Source: Strix aluco (lineage: Eukaryota; Chordata; Aves; Strigiformes; Strigidae). Taken from it: DNA of 64,000 nt. The DNA is taken from positions 9,859,985-9,923,984 of the forward strand of contig NC_133940.1 of the NCBI RefSeq assembly GCF_031877795.1, in the 5' to 3' direction. Below are positions 47,143 to 58,800 of this stretch, piece by piece (position 1 is the stretch's first letter; each line of letters starts with the position of its first letter). Below the pieces are notes generated by a model that ran no database searches, was not told where the DNA came from, and saw only the letters and a list, made by a program, of their open reading frames with translations. Made by a program: the position numbers and the translations under genes.

Positions 47143-50100
47143 AAGTAGGTTAGGGTGAACTTTGAACAAGGCATTGTTGCCAGTATTGATAGGTATGTAA
47201 TCTTGGATTTGTCAGCTTTTCATCAGATTTCTGTAAAATATGTCTGACTACAAACCAGGTTAAGTAAAATGTAGTTTTGAATCCACAAATGAAAAGTAAG
47301 AATGTTTAGAGAGAGAAGCTGTGGGGTTTTTAACACAACTATTCTAAGACAGATAGAAGACAGGCTGGAACGAGAGTTTCAGGTTCTAAACAACCTTTTC
47401 CATTCAGGTTATTTATATCAATCAGTCCCTTCTTGCTGCGTATTCATTTCTACATCATACAAAATTGTATCAATGAAACACTCCACACCTCAGCCATTTT
47501 CATACCTGTTTCTTGTTTAGTGACTCTTGGTTTATTCATCAGTCTAAGAATTGACAGTTAATAATCCTGTTTAGATAATCTGCCTCTAGATTTTTCTTCT
47601 TTTAACTGCCTCTAAAAATTAGCTTATTTTTAAATCTCTCCTAGCACAATAAGAATAATAGTGGCATCTCACATTTTCCATAGTCAATAATCTGCCCCTC
47701 AAGTCAGGGGAAGGTGCTAAACTTTGGCTTAGCTCACTTCTGAGAAGCTGCATTTTTAACACACAGATCACACAGCAGTTCCATTTAAAGCACTGCACTG
47801 CTGTCAACTTGACCAGCAGGTCACAACATGCTTTGACTTAAAGTGCAGTCAAGGTGCTCACCTGCTTAATGTGATTCAGAATAAGGAATCAGGTCTGGTA
47901 ACAAAGAGTTACCTCTCCTGGATCAAATAAAGTGGAAATGTATGGACTGCAGGGAAAAAAAGAACTGTGGATGGCAATGGGCATCTCTGATATATTTCCA
48001 TTCAGTTACAAGAACATACAAAATTCTGCTTCCTCATGTGCGGAGAGAAGAGATGCATGAAGAGCTTCGCTACTTAAAGGCCCCTTTCAGTACCTTTCCC
48101 TGGGCTTAGACACACCCCACTATGAAAGAGTAATGTCAATTGTAGCTTCCCACTCTAAGCCTTTTGTCTCTCAACTTGAACTGTCATTCTTCCCTAGTCA
48201 TTCACCTTCATCCAGCCATGCCCCTGCATCCATCCAGCTGGAAATACATGAGCAACCTTTTTGTTCTGGGCAGGTTTTGTCTTCCAAGTTCAGAATTTAC
48301 ATTTTATGTCACCTGCCTACTTCCATAAAAGACATTAAAAAACACTTTCAATGAAAAACAGAGGTTTCAGTCAACCTCTGCACCAAGAAGTAACCCAGAC
48401 CGTAACAACAGCCCGTAACAAATATTGAGGCTTTGGGTGCAACACTTCCTGACAACACAGAAGAGACAGAATGCAACAACTACAGCAAGCAAGAAATCGA
48501 GGTCAGAATCCTAAACAGATGCTCAGATTCCCCAAATACAAGAGGTTTCACATCATCATTACTAACATTTTGGTGACGGTTGATGAGAGAAGTTTGTCAA
48601 ATCTTATAACCAGGATAAATATCTAATAAAAACATAGGCTAACACACACTAGAGGAAAAGACAAAGAGAGGTGTTTGCCTTATTTATTAGGCTGCTAATC
48701 ACATCCCTCATTACCAGTATCCTTCAGATGTGTCACCTTCCAGTAACAGTTCTAAAGGACAAAGCATCTCCACAGGCTAATATCTTTCCTGTATTGATCT
48801 CAAAAGCACTTAACAGAGCAGGTGGCACAAACTCAGGAATTACAGCTTTTCTAAGCTGAGAACGTCTACTATAATACTTCAGAACAAATTGTGTTTAATA
48901 TTTTAGACTACAGCATTAAAAACACATAAGGTAATACTAGGTAGGGGTCCCTCTCTATCCAAACTTTCTAACATGAAAAGGGCTAGTGTTTAGTGTTTCC
49001 AATATTGTTAGTCTTCCCTCACTATTCTGTCTTTCCTTCTAAGTATGGTAAATGAAATGAGTAGTGGCTCCTCAGTTATATCTGAACTTTAGAATTTATT
49101 CTTTGGGTCTGTTTAAGGAGATGTGTACACAAGATTCTCATAATAAAAGTGTTGTCAGAGTTGTGCTAGAGCAGAATTGTGTAGCTTTGGTAATTTTGGA
49201 GTCTTTTTCCCTCATTTAAACTGACTCATTCCCTCTTGTCCACAAACCCACTTAATTACAAGAAGATTCCCAGCTGGATGATAACATAAAAGATTCTGGT
49301 TTAGCCCAAGTCTTTACAGCTCACTGTTACAGCAAAAGGAATCTTTGTAATCTACAGCTAGGTGCACGCCAAGTTGCTGTTTGTCTCTCTAATCTCTTCT
49401 GTAAAATCACTGGATTCTACATCTGGCTTGGATGAAGATCAACCTCTAGCCAGACAGCAGTTGTTCTAAGCAGCAGTTAAAATGCCAAACTGCAATGCTT
49501 TTTTTGGACATGTTGACATACCTTCCCACATGGCCCCACTGTAGGACTGAATTCACCATGTAACTTACCTCTCCCCATCACTGTCACCAATTCTCAGGGG
49601 CTTCTTGTAACAACAAGGTAGGGTTTTTTCCAATACTTTATAGCTCCAAAACCTCCATCAAATCTCAAACATAAATATACCTCTCTTTCAGACCTCTCTG
49701 CATTAATGGAATAATGCATAATTCTCTGCATTAATGAAAGTCTCTGTTCTCCTCACTGTAATAGAGCATATACAAATGCATACTAAAATCTGCTTTCTGC
49801 ACACCGAGAACCCTTCTGCACTCCTCGGGGACGGCACCAGCACCCTCTGCTGTCACACAGCAGCACCAAAGTCAGCCAAAACCCCAGTCGCTGTACTGTG
49901 CACAGGGAATTTCAGGGACAGCTTTCTACATCCTCCACTAAAGATCCCAAGACATAAAACCTCAGTGACATTCTGCAATGAACTCTGCACTTCAAGACAT
50001 CTTATTTTCAAAGACAGTGACTATGTCTAGAAATAATCACTCAGAATGAGCTTATTATATTAGTTACTTGCACTGACTGAACACCTAAAAACTATACTAG

Positions 50101-51647
50101 GACAACATAAAATCAAAGCCATACTAACAGAGCTATCAACTTCTATAAACGCATCAATAAATCACTAATACTTCAATGTGTATCTTAAAAACCCATCTTC
50201 TAAACTCTTGTGATTACATGAGACTCAGTTTTTATTTTTTCTCTACATGCTTTTTGTTCTCTTCGTTGAAGAGAAAAACTTGAAAACATTCATTTCAGAA
50301 ATCCAGAAGGCAAGAAAATTTCAAATGTAACATCACAGATCCTCATGTAATTTTCATCTTTTTTAAAGCAACCCCAAAATGTCCTACAGCAGCTGGCTAG
50401 CAATACCAAAACACATTCAAACAAGTATTTACAAGGCTTCCTGTGACCACAAGACTTCAAGCCAACCCTGTACTGAAGAATCAATAGCTCCAGAACAAAA
50501 GGAGAGCCATCAGCTCTCTGGTGATGTTTTAAACTTTTAAATAGCTAGAATTAGAAAAATTCGTTCGTCTGACCAACTGTGTTGATCAATCCTAGGCCAC
50601 ACAAAATAATTTCAAAACAAGTTCTATGCAGTATATCCATATATAGGGTCTATATTGACCAAAGGCCTCTTTTTATTTTTTCCTTAATGAATGAGGGCCA
50701 TCTATCATTCTTCTTTTCCCAAGAATTATACCATCACCACTGGCAACAGCATTTAATCATAAACCAAATATGGGAATGGAATACAAAAGGGGTTCCTTCA
50801 AGACAAGGATTACAAAAACATATATACATACCAAACATAAAAGACAGAAACAACATTAAGATCAAAAGCAAATACAGGGAAAGAGAGACTATATATCATT
50901 TGCAGTACTTTGGGTGAAGGTTCACAATCCACACTAATAAAAAGTTTGCTGAATATAGAAATGCACATATTTTACACAGGGTCAGAAAGCTTGTGATGGG
51001 ATGGCAGCTGTACAAAACTTCAGGAATCAAAGCTGAGTACGTTCATTTACATTACACTCAAAAGTTTCAGAGAAATACAAATGTTTCAGTTCTTTGTAAG
51101 AGAAGATATGCTTCCTAAAATAGAGAAAAAGAAGTAGTAAAATTGGTGTGGATTATCAAACCAATGTGAAACTCTTACTCTTTCTGGTGTTAATATAAAA
51201 TAAACAGTATCTATAGCTTCAATGAGCCTACTTGGGTGAGTAAGTTTCCACCTATATATTAAGAAAAAAAAAAATCACAGTCTAGCTCCTAGTTAATACT
51301 GTTTTCAAATTGCAAGAGCTATATATTAAATTCAGGCCAAGACTGGAAGATTATAGTCTTGCCTGAGCTGACCTGAAACCAAATTTTTTGTTTTGCAGTT
51401 AATTCTACCACTAGATAATATTTTCCTTAAAAATACCTACCAACTTTCCAGCTAAAAACTGTCCATCAGTCAAGTCAGCCTTCAAATTTTGCACTGACTG
51501 TAAACAAAAACTACATAAATGTGCAATGCTGCAAAAACTGAAAAGGACCGTTAAGTGCCACTGCCACTTTAAGCCACTAACATCACTTTACAAAGCTTCT
51601 TTTTCAAACATCTGCTTCCTTCAAAGTCAATAGCAAAACTTCTGTCA

Positions 51648-51680
51648 CTTAAGTGATCAACTTAAGTGTCAACTTAAGTG
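51648..51680. repeat. Three-copy CTTAAGTG palindrome cluster
   Basis: The octamer CTTAAGTG occurs at 51648-51655, 51661-51668 and 51673-51680 with 12-13 base spacing. The spacer before copies two and three ends in TCAA. Each copy contains AAGTG, the NKX2-family homeodomain core, and the outer flanks make the whole block roughly palindromic (GTCACTTAAG at the left, CTTAAGTGAC at the right). Confidence 0.85.
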
Positions 51681-52705
51681 ACTGCAAGGCCAGGCCCTGA
51701 GAGAATAATCCTTTCCCAGCTGCACATTCTTAGACTGATGTTGAGTTACTGGTTAAAGACTGATCAGGAAGGAGAAAAGCAGATGCCCCTTTTAACACTA
51801 ATATTAAATACAACTGACTAAATACACATCCACATGAACATGGAGAGTAGAGTGGCATTTGTTGAAAACAAAATGACACCTTCTAGGTAGCAAATAGTTA
51901 CCATCCCCAACACACTCTTTAAGAGAGACAATTAGCTGAGGAATCTCACAAAAAATAAATCCCTATTTGCCATAATTAACGAAAGCACTTTTTTTGGTAG
52001 AATGCCCAAATTATCCCAGATTTCCAAAGGTGTAACCAAAAGCAGAGTATATGCTAGAGCATGGGAGAGAACAGGTATGTGGCTCTGGGCCATTCCAGCA
52101 GGCACCAACGAGCAAAGAACAAGACCCACAGCGTTGTGACTTCAAACCACCCAAAGCCAGAGTTACTCCAACTCACAATGCTGTTCAGATCTTACAGCTA
52201 TTGCAAAACAGATCCATTAACAATCAGAAGCAAAGTCAGACTGCCCATCCCAGAGCATTAGAGAAAGAAGTGTGGTGACATCAATGCCCATGAGTCATGA
52301 TGTGTCAGTGCACAGCATTATATCTATTTTATAGCATACATTAATTTCTTAGCCAAAGCCACACTGCACAAAATACTGTATGGTCTGTGGAAACTTTAAA
52401 AACATATTTTGCAAGGGAAATGTTTCAAAAGCCTGAAGCATGTTTTCTTAGAATATCACTGACAGATGTGTAAGGATATAACAAATTGATCAAGTTTTCC
52501 TACTATTTGGTAGTAGGAAGTGCTCAGCTTCCTAATACTTCAAATTAAGCCTGCAACGGCATTTCTTCATTGTGTATTTACACACAACAGTCTGATCGAA
52601 AGTTTTAAGGCTCTTATTTCTCAAAAAAATGGTCACAGTAAAGAAAGGATTAAATGGAGTTAACGCAGCTATTGGCAATATAAAGAAGGATGCTCATGTC
52701 ATTTG

Positions 52706-52878
52706 CTATTGTACAATCTGGGGCATTTCACTCCATGCTTTGGCTTTCTTCTTGGCCAGGGACAGCCACGGTGGTTCAGCAGTGCTGCATGGTGTCATTG
52801 GCAGGTTAGAGGAGTGTCTTGCTTCCTTTTCAACAGCAGGAATCACAGATGCTTCCTGAGCAATAGGTCCAACTTTAC
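52706..52878 (-). CDS. KIAA1210: KIAA1210 homologue, last coding exon
   Basis: 173 bases, acceptor cttgttgttggcag|GTAAAG, TAG stop at 52706-52708. Encodes KVGPIAQEASVIPAVEKEAR to the C-terminus AEPPWLSLAKKKAKAWSEMP QIVQ. The EPPWLSLAKKKAKAW end is the recognisable KIAA1210 C-terminus and echoes the EPAWVSMAKLKQKGF motif two exons earlier. Confidence 0.9.
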
Positions 52879-55800
52879 CTGCCAACAACAAGATATCCAT
52901 CACTCATCAGAAGGCTAGAGAGTTAAGAACTCAAGTTCTGCCAATAATATTTCCTTCTCTCTAAAGCAATTGTTTTATAGCCCAGAATGTCTGTGACTCA
53001 AAAATAAGTCAGAGGAATTGTTAAACTGAGTATTGCTAGCACTATCTGGTCCAGCTACAACAATGGCCAGGACTAGCTATTGTAATGGAAAAATTGATAC
53101 TAAGCTGTTAGTGACCGATCTGCCCATAAAAGAATCTTCTCAGTCCCAACAGCAAGCGTCTAAGCTCTGATAAATGAAGAAGTTCTTCAAAATTCTTCAA
53201 GTATGTGCAGACTATAGCCCCAGGTATTTTTATAATTCATATTCTTGGCTAACTCATTTCTTAATCTTTTCAAACTCTTAATTTCCATGACAGTGCGCAG
53301 CAAGGAGTTCCACAGGCTTATTCTGCTCTGTGAGTGCTAGAAAATCTAGGAATAAGACTCCTGGGTATGCAAGAAAATGCAAACAAAATATCTGCAAGGC
53401 AAGGATCACCCCAGGCTTGCTGTGGGGTTAAAAGTAACTGGTATATGTTTTTCAACACTGAGAAGTCTTAAAGATTTTTTTCAGTCTTAACCACTGGCAC
53501 AAATATTGCTCCAGCAATATTATTAAATACTAGGTAGGGATCAAACCAGTGGTTTATGTTCTTGGATTTGTAAGCCAAGAAGGTGGGATTCTGGTGGGGC
53601 TAGGCGTTCCTCTTCATGCAGCCTAACACAAGCCTGTCATCCTCACAAAGGATGGAAGAATACAGATAGCAATCCTTGTATGGCCTTGAGTTACAATTTA
53701 GAGAAGGCCTCCTCCATCCACCTTGTTTGAAAATTTTCAAGATCAATGTCTTCAGACAGACAGGCTGGATTGGGGCTTCACAGAAAGCAGCTCTGAACAG
53801 ATGCAGCTCATTTCTCAAGATACGGTTCACAAGTCTTTCAACATCGTGCTCTCTCCATCCATTTCAACCCAGGCAGTACTTTATTTCTGTGTGTAAGTCA
53901 AACTCAGAAAATTCCAACTTTTTCTCATACTTGATTAGTCTGTGCGTGGCATGTGGCAGGCATGATGAGGTTGCTGTGCTCCAGCACAAGAACAGAGGCC
54001 ACATGGGGACTTAAACAATGTTAAGTACAAGAAGCTTGATCTTGCTTGCACTGAAATCAATGGAAAAATGTCCATCAGCTCCACCAGCCGCACTCCTGCG
54101 CCAAGCCAAAGAAGTTCTCTGTCTCCCTATCTCAACTCAGGAGGTCTCTGGTCTTTTAAAAATCCTGGCTCATTGGTAGCTCTTGCAGGAGGCAAGCTAT
54201 ACTTAGGAATACTGGAGGGAGTATACTATCCATTACAAACAGGCTGCAGCTCTACATACACAGTACATTTTTCAGAAGTATCTAAGGTGATATAGCAATT
54301 TAAGTGTTACAGAAACTTTGATTTTGGAAATTCATTTTCATATTTTGGGAGACTTCCTTCTTTGCAATAAGCAAAAGCAAGTCTAAAGCCCTTTGCATGC
54401 TCTCAACAGCACAAGGTAAAACAAAACCCAGAAACGGTGGCTCATGCCTATTTGAGGAAGACAGGCTTTTGGACAAACCTCACCATGCTTAGGGTGAAGT
54501 GGGAGACAGAAGAGGCAAGATAAGTAATCCTTCCCTTGGTTATGACATGGGCTGCCACGCAGCAGTAACAAAACAGTAACACTCAGTAAAGTAAGGATCT
54601 GATTTCTTGGAATTCTCTTCCAAACTTAGCTGATCTGGAGCTGTCCTGGCTCCTGCTGTTGTGTGAGGGATGTATGCATTGCACAGAAAACCTCAACCAT
54701 CCATCAAGAAAACCGCTAACAGTTAACATAAGCCAAAAAACATGATCCAAATTAATAACTCCTCTGGATATTAAATCTACATCCTTTCCACCACCAGTGC
54801 CTTTAACTAGACAAATTGCTGGCTGTGTTAATGGGAACCAAATCAGGAAAGAGGAGAGTTTACATTTGCGATTCCCAATTTCCTACTCATGTGCTGACAG
54901 TGCCTAAACAATTTCCTAAACAATAGGGCATGGCTTTCTGAGCAGCAGAGGAGTAGTGTTTTCCTTAAACATCAGCACTGGTCAGAGCTCTTTGTGATAT
55001 TCAAGGAGTGGAAGACTAGAATAGGCCTATAAATGCTATCCCTGGAGAGCAGGAAACAGCCATTGGATGTCAGGAAACTAGGCCAATTGTTAGGAAGAGG
55101 TGATGCAAAAATCTTGTAATTCTGCTGCAAGGACCACAAGTGGTGTGAGTTCTAGTAAATGAGTAGCAGACTAATTTGTGGAGTTCTGAATTTTGCCTGA
55201 AGGCTGCTGGGCTTCCAAGGTTTAGATCATTCAACACACAGAAATTCAGTCTGTTTGTGTCAGCCTGTCAAATGTGAGTAAAAATCTTGGGCTGTTTACC
55301 TTTCATCTCTCACTTTGCACCTAAAACCATAAGACAAAGCTGGTCTGTAACAGAATCCTTTTTTAAAACTATTGCATTTTAAACACACACACAGAGTTAG
55401 GCTGGCAACGGACATCAGAGCCTCTGTGTCGGTGCACATCATCGGCTGGTCAGCTACCTTTAGTAAAGGAGAAAGCTTATTTTGTAGGACCTGTAGATTA
55501 AAAAACAGATAACATCTCTACAAGCAACTACTACAGAGAGCAGGCACAGAGGTATGCCCTAATACCTCTAATACAACAATTCTGGATGCTGGTGGATTAT
55601 AAGGGGAAAGTGGCCAGATGCATGTGCTCTCTCTAGACAGCATCTCTTACTGACAGCGGCAGCAGCAGGAACCTGAAACGGAAAAGCCACTGCTCTGACA
55701 CGGTGGGGCATTTCTTATCTTCTTAGGCAGTATCTGAAATCAATAGCTTTCAGCTAGCACAATATGCTTTTACAGCTGAAGAACTGGCTTATCTATATCT

Positions 55801-58800
55801 AGCTGGAGAGTGTCTCCGAGGTTTGGCACCACACTGAGTAAGCAGGGAGGGATAAGCTGCAGCCCAGCAGTAGCCTTGGAAGAGGTATGTGAGTCACGAT
55901 GTCTGAGTCACTCTTCCACAGCATCTTTCTTATAGAGAATCACAGCTAACAGGGCAGGAGAGGGGCCATCGAGCCTCTGTGCTCACCTGAGGGTGGAACT
56001 GACTCCACCTAAATTATTTTTGATACATGTTTATCTATTAAACACATCCAGCAATGGAAACTGCACACACTCTGTAAGCAACCTATGCTATTCCACACTT
56101 CATCACTCTTACTGTTAGAAAATATTTCCTAAAGTCTAAGCTAAATCTCCCCTAGTACATTTTAAGCTCATACAGGGCATAAAGACTAGTCTTGTCCTCT
56201 GCAGCAAACTAAGTTGTCTTCTCTAGACTAAACAACTCCACTCCCATCAGTATTTCCTGCCTGACTGGAGGTCTAGAAGACCTGACCTTTTTTGCTGCTC
56301 TCTTCTGAACACTCTCCAACTTCAACTGCTATTCTTTAGTACTGACATTTGCCAGTAACAAATCACCACACTGTTTATATGCCATTCCATGAACTGGCAG
56401 TGGAGATAAAAATTCCTTACTTGCTTTCTCTGCTGAGTGAGCAAGACAATACATTGACTTATATGCAAACTATAGTCTGAACAGGCCTTATATGAAGTGT
56501 GCTGATTATCAAAAACATAGCGATATCCCCACATTACCTGCCACCCACACCACTTACTGGTGTAAACTGTAGCCACTTATGTAAAGATGTAAAGAAAGAG
56601 AATACCTGCTGCAGCAGACATACTAGTACTCATTTGTGTTTTCTTGTCCTGAGAGCTCAAGCTGGAAGGCATGTTCTTCTTCAGTATGTTCTCACTAGTA
56701 CAGATCCCTTGCTACAAATGGAGGAGAGAAGAAAAGAATGCAGCTAAGAAACCCACTAGCCACTGGCACTCATAAAGCTCGCCCTGGCAACATCTCTAAA
56801 CCTGACTGTGGAAATGCAGCAAGAGCCAGACAAGGATGGTTGGGGACATCCTGTGGGAGGGAGGGAGAAGGCAAGAAGGAAGACAGCTGCTACATATGCA
56901 GAGTTACTTCATATGCAGGCAAGTTCTCCTCTCTCTCTTACAGATGGGAGATTGAAGAACTTGCCCAAGCTACACAAGAAACCTGCACAAGAGTCAGTGG
57001 AAAAGCCAGACTTTCAGTATGCAGTCTCCACAGCAGAGCAGTGAATGCAGTCTCTAGGTCACGAACGGTGAGGAAGCTAGAGCAACTCAAAGCAGCTCTT
57101 GGGCTACATAAATACATCCTGGGCAACAGGCAAGCTCTGAAAAGGTTCAGGTTTCAGTAGGGCAGAGGAACATATAGGAGGATTACACTCTGAAACTAAT
57201 CACTGTGACAGTATAGTCACACGTGTTTGCGCACTTACATCAGTTGTCTGTCTCAATACATTTTAGAAGCCAGCCCTGAAAATCTCTCTTTGAGTAGTGC
57301 TCACAACGCACCTCCCATGAAGATGACACTGAACAGTGTGCAGAAGTACCCAGGCACTCTGGTGCAGAATTCACACCCATGCAACATTACTTGGTACTTT
57401 ACCTCCTCTTGATCCACTTTGGTCAAAGCTTTGTCTTCAGCTTTATGTTCTTTGGCAAGAGGGTGGTCCTGGAAACCCTTTTGTTTTAGTTTTGCCATGG
57501 AGACCCAAGCTGGTTCTGAGGAAGCAGTTTCCAAATGCAGAGAGGTGACTTTTTCTACAAAAGAAGCATTTTTGAAGTGAAGAGGGGATTTAGGTCAAGT
57601 CAGTCTGAAGCTAGAGTTTTGTGTTTTAAATCCTTCAGCATCTGTAATACCCTTTGAACACTGCAGAGATAAAATTACCTTCCCTGATGATTCTGTCCTT
57701 GGCAATAACTCTTTTTCTGTTTATTCTGGAGTTTTTGACCTTACTCTGCTTCCGTTTAAGTCAATGGCAGAACTCCCACTGAGATCATTGTGAACCGGAT
57801 TTTGCCTTTGAAACATCATCCTTACATTGCAGATTAGATGAGTATGATAGCTATTATTTTTTCATGTAGGCAGTAAAATACAGACTGCCTTTTCACCTTT
57901 TAAATATTTTAAATGAAGTGATTGTAGAAAAAAAATAATCACACCTAATGCAACTCCTAGTTAAGGTTTGAACTGCTGCAGGCTGGAAAATTAACTACAA
58001 AACAGCAGCAAGTTTTAAAAAACTGTGTTAAAAATCCAACTATATGCACAAGCAGGTCATACCAGAAATGTTCCAGAGCCCCTTAAGCTATTACTCTTTT
58101 GTTATTCTTGCTGGAACACACCCCTCATTAAGATAAGACAAGAATTCTCTTGACTGGCCAAATCATGAAGCCAATTAAATTATGGTGCTGATGAACTCAA
58201 GGCTGAATTTAGTCCCCGTCAAGAGGATTTTAATCTTTTGTTTGCTACTTTGCCAAAGTTCTTACATGACCACTGTTTTCTACAATGTCTGGATAAAAAT
58301 ACGGCATAAATACCTGAAGGTTTATGACCATTTTGCTTCTTTGCCACTTCTTCTGATCTCGTCTTGGGAGGATTTTTATCTTCTAGGAGATCTGTTCTTT
58401 TACCAAATGATTTTGTACTGACAGGAAGGCCCAGAGGTGGCTTCCCGGTGCCCACTGATTTCTGATCCTCCTTGACTGAAGCAGAAGAAGCAGTGGGAAC
58501 AACTGAGGGGATTGGCTTTGGAGACTCAGCACGGCTTTCATTCTGGTATTTTAGTAAAGAAGATGTTCTCCTTAGTCTGACCCCAAACGGGTTTTCAAAG
58601 TTTTGTGCTTCATGGTCAGCCCACTCCATAGAAAAATTCAAATGCAAATCACCGTCCTTACAATCTCGATCAAATCTATCTGTGCTGTTTTTTGCTGACT
58701 CCTGGATGACTGCATCAAAATGTGTGTGTTCTTTTGGCATTGCTTCAAACAACTCCGGCCTTATAGGGGATGTCGGCGAACTTCTGGTATAGGAATCTTC

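Larger units (their letters stand above)
43801..52705. other. Region downstream of the KIAA1210 homologue, no assigned gene
   Basis: This stretch probably includes the 3' UTR of the KIAA1210 homologue (- strand, starting below 52706). A possible - strand AATAAA (TTTATT on +, 50672-50677) lies about 2 kb after the stop. A GC-richer block occurs at about 44620-45000. Three - strand segments with open frames and good splice borders (45323-45440, 46963-47051, 47673-47747) are discussed as a finding; I could not assign them to a family. A 21-bp tandem duplication lies at 47101-47142. Confidence 0.5.
52879..56605 (-). other. KIAA1210: Last intron of the KIAA1210 homologue
   Basis: A 3.7-kb intron before the last coding exon. 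It contains two old CR1-like fragments (about 53190-53345 and 55930-56330) and otherwise unremarkable AT-rich sequence. I see no additional in-phase exon. Confidence 0.7.

Noticed and set aside
47821-47945. - strand segment with excellent donor (AAGCAG|gtgagc) and acceptor (ttgatccag)
   Set aside because: All three frames contain a stop between the borders, so it cannot be an internal coding exon.
50290-50484. 64-codon - strand frame rich in Cys (CGHRKPCKYLFEC...)
   Set aside because: Looked zinc-finger-like at first, but there is no regular Cys/His spacing, no good donor and no neighbouring exon.
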